From positions 1,080,501 to 1,144,500 of the forward strand of contig NZ_CP073745.1 of NCBI RefSeq assembly GCF_024397975.1: a stretch of DNA of 64,000 nucleotides, written 5' to 3'. The position numbers and the translations under genes were made by a program. This DNA is from Bacterioplanoides sp. SCSIO 12839 (lineage in GTDB: Bacteria > Pseudomonadota > Gammaproteobacteria > Pseudomonadales > Oceanobacteraceae). Each line of letters begins with the position of its first letter. The stretch's first letter is position 1. The notes beneath the pieces are model-generated. The model was not told where the DNA came from. It searched no databases and saw nothing but the letters and a program-made list of their open reading frames with translations. Positions 1-8,153 of the stretch are shown here, in pieces.

Positions 1-155
1 TTAACAATCAATTGTTTCTGGAAGGGGGTGAATTCATTCCAGTGAAAGCGCTCTTCGCGTTTGCGCAAACAGCCTTTGCAGTATCCTTTATTGTTGACTT
101 CACAGATCCCACGGCAAGGGTTTGCAATGTCAAACATCTCTTTCTGATCAATCAT
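1..155 (-). CDS. DUF1289 family protein (3' end beyond window)
   Basis: Reading leftward from an ATG at 155, the product begins MIDQKEMFDIANPCRGICEV and continues with a CKGCLRKREER segment, still open at base 1. The four cysteines in a C-x3-C...C-x2-C arrangement and the NPCRGIC start are typical of DUF1289, a family of short cysteine-rich proteins of unknown function that probably bind a metal. About 51 codons are visible. An internal ATG seven codons in is an alternative start. Confidence 0.8.
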   Translation of the reverse strand, partial: MIDQKEMFDIANPCRGICEVNNKGYCKGCLRKREERFHWNEFTPFQKQLIV

Positions 156-309
156 AACGGTACAAATCTGGGTTGGCCGAGCTGGCTGCACAAATAATCA
201 ACAGATAGCTACCAGAGTAACAGCTTTACCGGAAAATACGAGTGTACGAGATCGTTAACGAGAAGAGATTAAAAAAGATAAAGAATGAGGGATTAGTTTG
301 GGAGGGGGT

Positions 310-333
310 AGCCAGCAGCAGAGGCTGCTGGCT
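310..333 (-). terminator. hairpin after the cold-shock gene
   Basis: A perfect 9-bp inverted repeat (AGCCAGCAG / CTGCTGGCT) with a 6-nt loop lies just past the stop codon of the cold-shock gene. No T-run follows on the minus strand, so it is either a weak terminator or a 3' stabilising hairpin. Confidence 0.5.
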
Positions 334-340
334 GGAAGTC

Positions 341-550
341 TTATTCAGGCGTTACGTTTTCAGCCTGTGGACCTTTCTGGCCCTGAGTCACTTCCATAGT
401 TACTTTCTGGCCTTCAGCCAGAGTACGACGGCCATTGCCGTTGATAGCACTGAAGTGAACAAATACGTCTTTACCAGCTTCCTGTTCGATAAAACCGAAG
501 CCTTTTTCATCGTTGAACCACTTAACGGTGCCTTGAACTAATTCTGCCAT
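341..550 (-). CDS. cold-shock domain protein (CspA family)
   Basis: This 69-residue protein is a single cold-shock domain. It has the two RNA-binding motifs KGFGFI (RNP1, residues about 16-21) and VFVHF (RNP2, about 29-33), and starts with the usual GTVKWFN strand. Such proteins bind single-stranded RNA or DNA and melt secondary structure as RNA chaperones in the cytoplasm. The ATG at 550 follows an AGGAAAG ribosome-binding site. Length and sequence are those of a normal family member. Whether it is cold-induced or constitutive cannot be told from the sequence. It is a single-gene unit. Confidence 0.96.
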   Translation of the reverse strand: MAELVQGTVKWFNDEKGFGFIEQEAGKDVFVHFSAINGNGRRTLAEGQKVTMEVTQGQKGPQAENVTPE

Positions 551-930
551 GTTTCTTTCCTAACGGTTATGCCATATATCTGGCTTGCATGTTTCATTTG
601 GCCGACCTTGCTGACAGAACGAAGCTGACGAACATTGAGTCTTGCCTACTATCGACCAGTATCTAGCATATCCTTCAAAATATGGAGCACTCGCCAATCA
701 TGCCCGGGATCATTCCCTAAGCAGTGCCATAGTAGCTCAGTTACTCAGACCTACCAAGTGTCAATTGGTATTTATCGCTACTATTTTTCACATATTTTTT
801 GCAATCGGTCGTATTCGGCCTAACTAAAGCTTGTAGATGGGGGCTGAAAGGAGTGTTTGTTTCATTCCTATTACTTTTGAGTGCAAATTAGCGGAAAATC
901 GCGCCAATCTGAATATTGGGAGATTTTGCC
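551..930. other. intergenic region, cold-shock gene leader and methyltransferase upstream region
   Basis: About 380 bases separate the divergent cold-shock and methyltransferase genes. I see no convincing gene: two short overlapping plus-strand reading frames here lack a ribosome-binding site and family resemblance. Cold-shock genes often have long structured 5' leaders, so part of this may be transcribed with the csp gene, but no specific element was recognised. Confidence 0.4.
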
Positions 931-1824
931 GTGCTCGAAGCGATTCGCTGGCCACAAAATAATGATGCACAACGACTGTTTCATGGCCGTGGTCATGCGC
1001 ACCCCGGCTACGAACATGTGAATATTGATTGGTATGAGCCGTTGGTACTAATCACTTTGTACCGCTCCGTTGATATGACCTGGCTAGAGCAACTGGCCAA
1101 TCATATCCAGCAGCAGTTACCACAGGCCCGCCAGGTGGTTGCGCAGCAACGGTATTTACGGGATGGCCCATTTATCTGGTTACGCGGTGAAGCGCTGGAA
1201 AAACAGACGTTACAGGAACAGGGTATTGATTATTGGCTGACGTTGGGCAAACAACAGAATACCGGGATTTTTCTCGATATGGCGAATGGCCGTCGTTGGT
1301 TGCGCGAATGCTGTGCTGGCAAATCCGTATTGAACCTGTTTGCTTATACCTGTGCGTTTTCGGTTGCGGCACACGCCGGTGGCGCAAAAAAAATCGTCAA
1401 CGTTGATATGAGCAAAGCCTCGTTATCACAAGGGCGGGAAAATCATCGACTAAATAGTCAGGATTTAGATCGAGTGATTTTTGAAGGTGTGGATATTTTT
1501 AAATCGTTTGGCCGTTTGAAAAAACACGGGCCATACGATGTGATTGTTTGTGATCCGCCAACCTTTCAAAAGGGCAGCGTCAATATTGAGCGCGACTATC
1601 AGAAAATTATTCGTCGTATCCCACAGCTGGCTAATCCGGGAGCTGAATTATTAATGTGCCTTAATGCACCGGATCTGGATGACGAATTTCTTAAAGCTCA
1701 AATGGCAGAACATTGTCCGGATAGCCAGTTTGTAAAACGTCTCGATAACCCGGAGGTGTTTGTTGAAGCCCAACCGGGCAAAGGATTAAAGGCTCTGCTG
1801 TTTACCTACACACCTCGTACTTAA
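931..1824 (+). CDS. class I SAM-dependent methyltransferase, RlmI/RlmK-like
   Basis: The protein (about 297 residues) has a Rossmann-type methyltransferase core. Motif I (LNLFAYTCAFS) binds S-adenosylmethionine, followed by the acidic VNVDMSK strand end and the catalytic-type DPPTFQKG motif IV, as in rRNA methyltransferases of the RlmI/YccW and PF10672 group. The substrate is probably a base in 23S rRNA, by inference. The N-terminal PUA domain of RlmI is absent; a short different N-terminal region takes its place. I chose GTG at 931 because GGGAG lies 8 bases before it; a TTG at 916 in the same frame is possible but has no good binding site. It converges on the BASS transporter gene. Confidence 0.8.
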   Translation: MLEAIRWPQNNDAQRLFHGRGHAHPGYEHVNIDWYEPLVLITLYRSVDMTWLEQLANHIQQQLPQARQVVAQQRYLRDGPFIWLRGEALEKQTLQEQGIDYWLTLGKQQNTGIFLDMANGRRWLRECCAGKSVLNLFAYTCAFSVAAHAGGAKKIVNVDMSKASLSQGRENHRLNSQDLDRVIFEGVDIFKSFGRLKKHGPYDVIVCDPPTFQKGSVNIERDYQKIIRRIPQLANPGAELLMCLNAPDLDDEFLKAQMAEHCPDSQFVKRLDNPEVFVEAQPGKGLKALLFTYTPRT

Positions 1825-1844
1825 ACCACTGTTACTCACACCCC

Positions 1845-2810
1845 TTAATCCGGGGTGTAAGTCGTTACGGCAGCACTTTTCTGTTTGTGTATTTGTTTGA
1901 TGTTTTGTTGGATTTTCCATTTCCAGAATGCTGCCAGTACCGAGCCACTGATATTGTGCCAGATGCTGAACAGTGCACCGGGCAAGGCGGCAACCGGGCC
2001 ATAAAATTTTAACGCCAGCGCCACCCCCAATCCTGAGTTCTGCATACCCACTTCAATGGCGATGGTGCGTGCTTCGACTTCAGTGTGGCCATTCCAGCGG
2101 GCAATCCAATAACCGCCTGCCAGCCCGATGAGGTTATGCAGCATCACCGCCAGTGCCGCAGTCATACCGAGTGTGGCAATTTCATCGGCGTTGAGGGCCA
2201 CAATAATAGCCACCACAATCAGAATGACAGCACTGGCCAGGTCAGGCAGATATTGATTCAGACGTTTTCCTAATTCCGGAATATAATGATTGGCTAATAA
2301 ACCCAGCAGGATCGGAGTGATCACAATTTTGGCAATGCTGAAAATCATCGCCTGAATATCAACATTAATTTCCGCACCGGAATAGAACCACACCAAATAC
2401 GGCGTTAAGACCACGCTCCATAAAGTCGACATCAGTGTCATGCTCACCGATAACGCCACATCACCACCGGCCAGGTAAGTCATCACATTGGAGGCGGTTC
2501 CCCCGGCACAGGCGCCCACTAAAATCAGACCAATGGTTAATTCATCCGATAAACCCAGTACACGGGCCAGCGCCCAGGCGGTTAATGGCATTAATAAAAA
2601 CTGCAACATCACACCGGTTGCAATCGGCTTGGGTTTATTCAGCACACGCTGGAAGTCGGCGGGACGTAAGGTGAGGCCCATACAAAACATAATCACCATC
2701 AACAGCGGCACAGTGGCAGATTTCCAGGCGATTAACGGCTGCGGTTCATACCAGGCCAACACACTGACGGCGATGGCCAGAATTGGAAAAAAGCGATTGA
2801 TCGAAAGCAT
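1845..2810 (-). CDS. bile acid:sodium symporter (BASS) family transporter
   Basis: A 321-residue membrane protein with about ten hydrophobic segments. It carries the family's two crossover regions: GACAGGTASNVMTYLAGGD (about residues 119-137) and EVGMQNSGLGVALA (about 254-267), which form the sodium and substrate site. Family members move organic anions such as bile acids, pyruvate or pantothenate precursors into the cytoplasm with sodium; the closest resemblance is to the PanS/YocS type, but the substrate cannot be read from sequence. The ATG at 2810 is preceded by GGGGAC, which sits at the foot of a long stem (2817-2875) that could influence translation. It lies downstream of the membrane gene at 2885-3520 on the same strand. 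Confidence 0.85.
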   Translation of the reverse strand: MLSINRFFPILAIAVSVLAWYEPQPLIAWKSATVPLLMVIMFCMGLTLRPADFQRVLNKPKPIATGVMLQFLLMPLTAWALARVLGLSDELTIGLILVGACAGGTASNVMTYLAGGDVALSVSMTLMSTLWSVVLTPYLVWFYSGAEINVDIQAMIFSIAKIVITPILLGLLANHYIPELGKRLNQYLPDLASAVILIVVAIIVALNADEIATLGMTAALAVMLHNLIGLAGGYWIARWNGHTEVEARTIAIEVGMQNSGLGVALALKFYGPVAALPGALFSIWHNISGSVLAAFWKWKIQQNIKQIHKQKSAAVTTYTPD

Positions 2811-2816
2811 AAAGTC

Positions 2817-2875
2817 CCCGCTATAACACTAAAGCCTGTTAACAGGCCCTGAAACACTGTTGGCGTTATAGCGGG
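2817..2875 (-). promoter_or_regulatory. cruciform RNA/DNA structure before the BASS gene
   Basis: An 11-bp perfect outer stem (CCCGCTATAAC, 2817-2827, with GTTATAGCGGG, 2865-2875) encloses an inner palindrome GCCTGTTAACAGGC (2834-2847). In the minus-strand transcript the 3' arm of the outer stem runs directly into the GGGGAC ribosome-binding site of the transporter gene. It may act as terminator for the upstream gene or as a translational control hairpin; there is no T-run. Confidence 0.5.
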
Positions 2876-2884
2876 TTTGTTGGT

Positions 2885-3520
2885 TCAGATCCAGCCCAGT
2901 GATCCCAGGGTTAACAGGGCCGCCAGATCAAAGCCCAGAATTGAGCCAACCGTGATGATTTGTTTTTTGCGGGATTCCATATCGAATACCCAATAACACA
3001 CCAGATAAAACGGCATGTAGCCAAACAGGAAAATCAGGTAAGGGAACTCAGCATTCCAGAATGGCCACTCCCAGATCAGTGCACCGGCTTTATTCAGCAT
3101 GATTTCAACACACACGGAGAAAAACGACATCACAATGGCAAATAACAGGCGATTGTTGATACCCAAAATCTTCAGATTTTTATCGCGTGGCATCGCCAGT
3201 GTTGCCGCAATCCCGGTGATGGCAAACATAAAGCTGATTTCGATATTTAAACCAACCAGTATCAGATAAGCCGTATTGCCACCCGGTGCAGACCAGACCG
3301 GTGCAAACTGAGAAAAATGAAAAACCAGGCCATTCCAGATTTCGTTAAACCAATCCATCCCCCAGAAAGCCAGACCCGCCAGAACGCGGCTCCAGTTACC
3401 TTTGTCGGCTTCCATAAAATAGGTATACAGCACAATCAGCAGCAGTGGGATGATGTACCAGGAAAAGGTGGAGGGATCACGCAGGATGCTTTGGGCCTGC
3501 TGGGCGGATTCAGCAATCAT
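2885..3520 (-). CDS. integral membrane protein, function unknown
   Basis: The protein of 211 residues has about six hydrophobic segments, separated by short loops with aromatic-rich stretches (WGMDWFNEIWNG, WEWPFWNAEFPY). I do not recognise a named family with certainty. The start was placed at the ATG at 3520, which has AAGAG upstream; a longer frame to 3622 would overlap the divergent AraC gene and starts with an unlikely cysteine- and arginine-rich peptide. The gene is divergent from the AraC-type regulator at 3617, about 100 bases away, so that regulator is a natural candidate for controlling it. Confidence 0.7.
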   Translation of the reverse strand: MIAESAQQAQSILRDPSTFSWYIIPLLLIVLYTYFMEADKGNWSRVLAGLAFWGMDWFNEIWNGLVFHFSQFAPVWSAPGGNTAYLILVGLNIEISFMFAITGIAATLAMPRDKNLKILGINNRLLFAIVMSFFSVCVEIMLNKAGALIWEWPFWNAEFPYLIFLFGYMPFYLVCYWVFDMESRKKQIITVGSILGFDLAALLTLGSLGWI

Positions 3521-3616
3521 AAAATGTACTCTTATTGTTATATTAAAAAATGTTATTGACGCGTTAGAATAATGGCAGAGTCGCCATCCCGATGAACGCC
3601 TACAGGCCAACCTTTT

Positions 3617-4675
3617 ATGCAATCAGGTCATCTTGCTGATTTTCCCTCTTCAGCCGACACCGATACCGTGTCGGCTTCGCTGTTAGCGGGCATCGTCGCA
3701 GCGTTAACCGACAGTGATATTAATCCACACGTTTGTCTGGATGCCGCCGGGATTGAGCACAACCTGTGTGATAACCCGGCCGGGCGGCTGCCGCTGTCTG
3801 CTTTTCTTGAGTTTCTGAATCAGCTATTGCTGCAACCACAAGCCGATGAAAACCTGGGAGTGCAGTTAGGCTGCCAGTTGGCGGTTTCCAGTTTTAATGC
3901 CCTGGGGTATGCCGCGGCTAACAGCGGTTGTTTAAACGACGCATTGGCGTTGATTCCTAAATATGAAGCACTGGTGATGACCTGCGGACGAACCCGGATT
4001 CAGGCTGAACAGGACGAGGTTACGGTGAGCTGGACCATGTCAGCTCAGGCGGATCAGTGGCCACCGCCACAACTGATGAATCTGTTGGAAAATCTGTTTT
4101 TGGCCAGTTGGGTCACGTTGGCGAGAATGCTGACGGGCAATAACCACGTACTGAATACCGTGTGTTTTACCCATCGCCAGCCCGGTAATATCGCCCTTTG
4201 GCATACCGTCTTTGGTGCTGATGTGCGTTTTAATCAAACGCAGGCAATGGTGCGTTTTCCTCGCGCTTTATTGTCACTCACCATCAACCAATCCGATCCG
4301 TTTATTCATCAGGTGATGTTGCGGGAAGCACAATCACTCAGTGCAACGCTGCAACAAAAAACACTGGCGGCCAAAGTTATGGAGTGGCTGATGATTGCTT
4401 TACCGGATGGAGAGCCGGATCAACAGGCAGTAGCCGAGTTCTTTAATATCAGTGAACGTACGCTGAGGCGGCGTTTGCAACAGGAAGATACCAGTTACCA
4501 GAAGATCCTCGAAACCACTCGCCAGCAGCGGGCGAATTATTACCTCCAGCAAACGGATTTGCCGTTGGCAGAAGTGGCTGACCGCCTGGGTTATCAGCAC
4601 CTCAGCGCGTTTAACGCCGCTTACAAACGCTGGACGGGCAATACGCCGGGCAGCGTTCGTAAATGCAAGGTTTAA
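3617..4675 (+). CDS. AraC-family transcriptional regulator (OruR/ArgR-like ligand domain)
   Basis: A 352-residue cytoplasmic regulator. Residues about 20-210 form the arabinose-binding-like N-terminal domain found in the OruR/ToxR-type AraC regulators. Residues about 255-350 hold the paired helix-turn-helix region, with FFNISERTLRRRLQQEDTS as the first DNA-binding helix pair and LAEVADRLGYQHLSAFNAAY as the second, closed by the usual PGSVRK end. It probably activates the divergent membrane-protein gene. The stop codon (4673-4675) lies inside the terminal core of an attC site (4670-4676), so the array directly abuts the end of this gene. Confidence 0.88.
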   Translation: MQSGHLADFPSSADTDTVSASLLAGIVAALTDSDINPHVCLDAAGIEHNLCDNPAGRLPLSAFLEFLNQLLLQPQADENLGVQLGCQLAVSSFNALGYAAANSGCLNDALALIPKYEALVMTCGRTRIQAEQDEVTVSWTMSAQADQWPPPQLMNLLENLFLASWVTLARMLTGNNHVLNTVCFTHRQPGNIALWHTVFGADVRFNQTQAMVRFPRALLSLTINQSDPFIHQVMLREAQSLSATLQQKTLAAKVMEWLMIALPDGEPDQQAVAEFFNISERTLRRRLQQEDTSYQKILETTRQQRANYYLQQTDLPLAEVADRLGYQHLSAFNAAYKRWTGNTPGSVRKCKV

Positions 4676-4750
4676 CGCCGCAATGTGCGGATTTTAAAAG
4701 TGGAGGCGAAGCCGGAGCTTTTAAAATTCCGAACCATTGCCTTGTTAGCA
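4670..4750 (-). other. attC recombination site (array 1)
   Basis: On the minus strand the site begins TGCTAACAAGG and ends GCGTTAAAC; the last seven bases are a perfect GTTRRRY core. Inside, AATTTTAAAAG and CTTTTAAAAT form the arms around a central loop, with unpaired bases on one side as expected for an attC hairpin. The AACAA start and GCGTT end give the orientation: it follows the minus-strand gene at 4753-5127. Confidence 0.85.
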
Positions 4751-4752
4751 GC

Positions 4753-5127
4753 TTACTCACTGAACCATGCTCCGTCACGAAGCCAAGCTCCAAAGTGACT
4801 ACCACTAGAAACATCAACTACCACGTTATCTTTGTGCTCAATTGAACACGATATTGTTCGGTCGACCAGCAAGCTCTCAATATGTGTAAGACCACCCTCT
4901 ATCTCAAGCCGCTTTAGAATATCGCCTGTCCACTCAACCGGATCAACAAAATTGTATTCTGAGATCTTTACCATTGCTTCAGGATATGAATCTCCTATTT
5001 TGATAGAGAAACACATTTCCTTGATTCTTTTATACTCAAACTTATTTAGCGCGACCAAAGAAGTCAGCGCTAATATAGGTATAAAAACAATAAGTGCTAT
5101 GATTTTTAGTGAAACTCTTAGATTCAT
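4753..5127 (-). CDS. integron cassette protein with one membrane anchor, unknown function
   Basis: The product (124 residues) has an N-terminal hydrophobic helix (about 8-28: IIALIVFIPILALTSLVAL) that would anchor it in the inner membrane or act as an uncleaved signal. The rest is soluble and has no motif I can name. It ends three bases before an attC site and starts a few bases after a core-like TGCTAAC boundary (5133-5139), so it fills exactly one cassette. The base composition is more AT-rich than that of the neighbouring eut genes, consistent with transfer. The nearest upstream sequence is the conserved leader at 5133-5362. Confidence 0.72.
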   Translation of the reverse strand: MNLRVSLKIIALIVFIPILALTSLVALNKFEYKRIKEMCFSIKIGDSYPEAMVKISEYNFVDPVEWTGDILKRLEIEGGLTHIESLLVDRTISCSIEHKDNVVVDVSSGSHFGAWLRDGAWFSE

Positions 5128-5132
5128 ATGAC

Positions 5133-5362
5133 TGCTAACAGTTTATTCGTGTGCGCGCCTGATATCTTAACGAGTATTTTAGAGCTTACGGCTGCAATCA
5201 ATCGATTTCACCCTGAAACCTTCCTTAGCAAGATAACCCCTTCCAGAAAAGCGTGCGCACACCATTTCGGCCACGGTATGCCTACTATTTGGTAAGCCAT
5301 ATCCATAAGCCAATAATTATGATGGTGTTGAAACTATCATCAACGGTGAAAGCGGGCAAGAG
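5133..5362 (-). repeat. array leader, copy 1 (attI-like)
   Basis: This non-coding stretch is clearly related to 14528-14713 and more weakly to 50905-51045. Shared blocks include AAGGAAGGTTTCA, a GCGTGCGC segment, ACGAATAAACTGTTAG at the array edge and GAGCGGGCAAGA-like sequence at the far edge. Copy 1 has about 50 extra bases in the middle and a 2-bp gap relative to copy 2, so a common reading frame is not kept. It ends exactly at the first cassette boundary, as an attI region would. No integrase gene is adjacent. Confidence 0.65.
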
Positions 5363-5411
5363 TAAATTCCTGGCCCTGGCATAAGGCTTGTAGAAAGCAC
5401 CTTAAATCCGG

Positions 5412-5597
5412 CTAAGATGCCTTTTTGGCCTTCCAAACATCATAACCGTTTACAGCAAGATGCACGGCCAGTGCAATCGAAACGGCAACCCCTAACGGCA
5501 CAAAACCGCGCCAATCCAACAGAAAAAAGCCGCTGGATAACATTAAAAATAACGGATAAAACAAGGTACGCTTGAGTACAACAGATATATTTTTCAT
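5412..5597 (-). CDS. small membrane protein downstream of eutC
   Basis: A 61-residue protein with two hydrophobic helices (about 11-27 and 31-48) separated by DWRG, ending in a lysine-rich tail (WKAKKAS). Start at the ATG at 5597, preceded by GGAG at normal spacing; a longer frame to 5618 is less likely. It lies 25 bases after eutC and is probably cotranscribed with the ethanolamine lyase genes. The function is unknown. Confidence 0.7.
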   Translation of the reverse strand: MKNISVVLKRTLFYPLFLMLSSGFFLLDWRGFVPLGVAVSIALAVHLAVNGYDVWKAKKAS

Positions 5598-5622
5598 ACA
5601 AACTCCATCCAGCGACACGGAT

Positions 5623-6456
5623 TCATTGAATGCCGCTTTCTAATAATAAATTGGTTGGGCTGGACGATAACGCAGAGGTGCCGTTATCCGATTCGTCTTT
5701 TAAACTCACCCCCGATAACTGACGTTTGTCAGCTTCCAGCATTAAATACAATAATTTGTGCGTCGCTTCTTCATAGCTCAAACCTTCGTGGCGAATATTG
5801 GATATACAATTACGGTGTGCATCATTTTTGCCACTCTGAGGTTGGTAAGTGAAATAACAGCCGAGTGAATCGGGTGAGCTTAACCCGGGACGTTCGCCAA
5901 TTAACATCACCAACAAACGCGCTTTTAACGCTTCGCCAATCGGATCACCAATCGCCACCCGACCTTGCTCTGCCATTACAACTGGCCCGGTTGTTAATGC
6001 GGTGCCGGCCAGTGCTGAGGTGATACTTTGCAGCATCGGAGCAGCATGGTGTGCGACCGCAGCGGATGACAGACCATCAGCAATAACAAAGGCGACATCA
6101 AACTCTGCCGGATTATCGCGACGCCATTGTTGTAGGGTTAATTGGTCTTTGCTTTCCAGCAAACGACCCAAATCCGGACGTTGTAAATACATGGCCCGGT
6201 TTTGCGCCTGACTTTTGACCTGAAATAGCGGTACTTTTAATAATACTTCAGTGCCAAGCATCTCACGTAATGATTGGCTCAGTTGCGCAAAATCCAGTGG
6301 TAAATGAACCGCATCGCGTGCTTTGGCATGGGCCAGCTGAAATTGCAGATGTGTTTCTGTGGTTAAACTCACGCCAGCCCGGCCTAAACCAATACGGGCA
6401 TCGGTGTAGCGCTTCAGTGCTTGCCAGGGGTTTTCGTGAATAAAATCGTTGTGCAT
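5623..6456 (-). CDS. eutC: ethanolamine ammonia-lyase, small subunit
   Basis: A 277-residue EutC homologue. With EutB it forms the adenosylcobalamin-dependent lyase that splits ethanolamine into acetaldehyde and ammonia. Visible family features are the TDARIGLGRAG start region (about 18-28), the VIADGLSSAAVAHHA segment and the RPGLSSPDSLGCYFTY region with NCISNIRHEGLSY near the end, which line the cofactor base-binding side. The start ATG at 6456 lies 10 bases after eutB. No microcompartment genes are nearby, so the enzyme is presumably a free cytoplasmic form used for nitrogen or carbon supply. Confidence 0.95.
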   Translation of the reverse strand: MHNDFIHENPWQALKRYTDARIGLGRAGVSLTTETHLQFQLAHAKARDAVHLPLDFAQLSQSLREMLGTEVLLKVPLFQVKSQAQNRAMYLQRPDLGRLLESKDQLTLQQWRRDNPAEFDVAFVIADGLSSAAVAHHAAPMLQSITSALAGTALTTGPVVMAEQGRVAIGDPIGEALKARLLVMLIGERPGLSSPDSLGCYFTYQPQSGKNDAHRNCISNIRHEGLSYEEATHKLLYLMLEADKRQLSGVSLKDESDNGTSALSSSPTNLLLESGIQ

Positions 6457-6466
6457 TTTATTCTCC

Positions 6467-7849
6467 TTACCTTAATACATGCTGGAATGCGGCAGGGACT
6501 TTTTTGTTTTGATACGCCAGCTGATTGTACTGATCAAAAATACCAATTTTTTTCAGCCAGGCATCAAATTCCGGTGCCGGTTTTAATCCTAAAACCTCAC
6601 GGGCGTATAACGCATCGTGGAATGAGGTGGTCTGATAATTCAGCATAATGTCGTCAGAGCCGGGGATGCCCATAATAAAGGTGCCTCCCGCCGCAGCGAA
6701 TTGAGTCAGTAGCATATCCATATCATCCTGATCCGCTTCGGCGTGGTTGGTGTAACAAATATCACAGCCCATCGGCAGGCCTAATAATTTGCCACAAAAA
6801 TGATCCTCTAATCCGGCGCGGATAATTTGTTTGCCGTTGTATAAATATTCTGGGCCAATAAATCCGACAACGGTATTCACCAGCAGAGGATTAAATTGTC
6901 GGGCCACGGCATAAGCTCTGGCTTCGCAGGTTTGTTGATCGACACCATGATGCGCATTGGCCGACAGGGCGCTTCCCTGGCCGGTTTCAAAATACATAAA
7001 ATTATTACCCACGCTGCCACGCTGTAAGCTGTTTCCGGCATCATAGGCTTGTTGCAGAATATCCAGACTGACGCCAAAGGATTCATTAGCGCCCTGGGTA
7101 CCGGCAATTGACTGAAAAATTAAATCCACCGGTGCGCCACGGTTAATGGCTTCAATATGGGTGGTTACGTGTGTTAATACGCAGCTTTGGGTGGGAATTT
7201 CATAATGCTGAATGACATCGTCCAGCATGGTCATCAGCGTACAAACGGTTTCAATATTGTCGCTGGCCGGATTAATACCAATCACGGCATCGCCATTGGC
7301 GTATAACAAACCATCCAGCACTGATGCGGCAACTCCGGCCGGGTCGTCGGTTGGATGGTTCGGTTGCAGGCGTGTGGATAAATGGCCTTTTAAACCAATC
7401 GTATTGCGAAACTGCGTGACCACTTCGCACTTTCTGGCAACCAGAATTAAATCCTGAATGCGCATAATTTTACTGACGGCAGCGACCATTTCTGGCGTTA
7501 AGCCGGGAGACAAATGTTGCAGTGTTTGAGTATCGGCTTGTTCGCTCAATAGCCAGTTACGAAAATCGCCCACGGTTAAATGGCTGATGATGGCAAACGC
7601 TTCTGCATCGTGCTCGTCAATAATTAACCGGGTTACTTCATCGTCTTCATAGGGAATCACGGTTTCCTGTAAAAACGTTTTTAAAGGGACTTGTGCCAGG
7701 GTTAATTGGGCGGCAATACGCTCCTGTTCATCCGTGGCAGCAACCCCTGCGAGACAATCGCCCGAACGTAAGGGTGTGGCTTTGGCCATCAGGGTTTTTA
7801 AATCGGCAAAGTGATACTGCTGTTGTCCCAGTGCAATCTGATAACTCAT
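6467..7849 (-). CDS. eutB: ethanolamine ammonia-lyase, large subunit
   Basis: At 460 residues this is a full-length EutB, the TIM-barrel subunit that binds ethanolamine and adenosylcobalamin. Characteristic stretches include FRNTIGLKGHLSTRLQPNHP (about 148-167), GLLYANGDAVIGINPASDN (about 180-198), the FETGQGSALSANAHHGVDQQ segment and MGCDICYTNHAEADQDDMD, all family signatures around the active site. It precedes eutC with a 10-base gap. The next genes upstream are a small membrane protein and an Amt transporter, which fits a unit that handles ammonia released from ethanolamine. EutA reactivase is not present in the window. Confidence 0.96.
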   Translation of the reverse strand: MSYQIALGQQQYHFADLKTLMAKATPLRSGDCLAGVAATDEQERIAAQLTLAQVPLKTFLQETVIPYEDDEVTRLIIDEHDAEAFAIISHLTVGDFRNWLLSEQADTQTLQHLSPGLTPEMVAAVSKIMRIQDLILVARKCEVVTQFRNTIGLKGHLSTRLQPNHPTDDPAGVAASVLDGLLYANGDAVIGINPASDNIETVCTLMTMLDDVIQHYEIPTQSCVLTHVTTHIEAINRGAPVDLIFQSIAGTQGANESFGVSLDILQQAYDAGNSLQRGSVGNNFMYFETGQGSALSANAHHGVDQQTCEARAYAVARQFNPLLVNTVVGFIGPEYLYNGKQIIRAGLEDHFCGKLLGLPMGCDICYTNHAEADQDDMDMLLTQFAAAGGTFIMGIPGSDDIMLNYQTTSFHDALYAREVLGLKPAPEFDAWLKKIGIFDQYNQLAYQNKKVPAAFQHVLR

Positions 7850-7883
7850 GGTGTTTTATTTTCGTGTGAAAGGTCAGGTAACA

Positions 7884-7911
7884 GAGCCTCAGGGATGCGG
7901 CCTTGAGGCTC
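7884..7911 (-). terminator. hairpin between the small membrane gene and eutB
   Basis: GAGCCTCA (7884-7891) pairs with TGAGGCTC (7904-7911). It follows the small gene at 7931-8101 on the minus strand without a T-run. It could lower read-through from amt into eutB or simply protect the upstream message. Confidence 0.45.
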
Positions 7912-7930
7912 CGATGGGTAACCGATTTAA

Positions 7931-8101
7931 TCAGTCTTTATGCTGATCAAAACTGTCGTTTTCGTGCTTAATAATGGCCCCCATAAAGCCACAGAACACA
8001 GCAATGGCGCCAATGCACAGCGCGCCAATAACAACCGGGTTGTCAGCAAAGGTGAAATACGCGCTGACACCTTCCCAGCTGGTTAATGGTGATGAATTCA
8101 T
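7931..8101 (-). CDS. small single-pass membrane protein linked to amt
   Basis: The 56-residue product has one hydrophobic segment (NPVVIGALCIGAIAVFCGFM, about residues 20-39) and a charged C-terminal tail (KHENDSFDQHKD). The ATG at 8101 has an AGGAGAG site 5 bases before it; upstream in-frame codons belong to the hairpin at 8114-8132. It sits between the Amt transporter and eutB on the same strand. The function is unknown; association with the transporter is inferred from position only. Confidence 0.7.
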   Translation of the reverse strand: MNSSPLTSWEGVSAYFTFADNPVVIGALCIGAIAVFCGFMGAIIKHENDSFDQHKD

Positions 8102-8113
8102 ATTACTCTCCTG

Positions 8114-8132
8114 GCCCGCTGAATCAGCGGGC
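8114..8132 (-). other. intercistronic palindrome between amt and small gene
   Basis: GCCCGCTGA and TCAGCGGGC pair perfectly around a single base, just before the ribosome-binding site of the small gene. With no T-run it looks like an intercistronic processing or stability hairpin. Confidence 0.5.
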
Positions 8133-8153
8133 ATCTTATTGTGATGGATAAAC

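Noticed and set aside
12-197. 61-residue plus-strand frame at the window start
   Set aside because: It is antisense to a convincing DUF1289 coding sequence on the minus strand.
635-827. Two overlapping 61-62-residue plus-strand frames upstream of the methyltransferase
   Set aside because: No ribosome-binding site, no recognisable pattern and mutual overlap in different frames.
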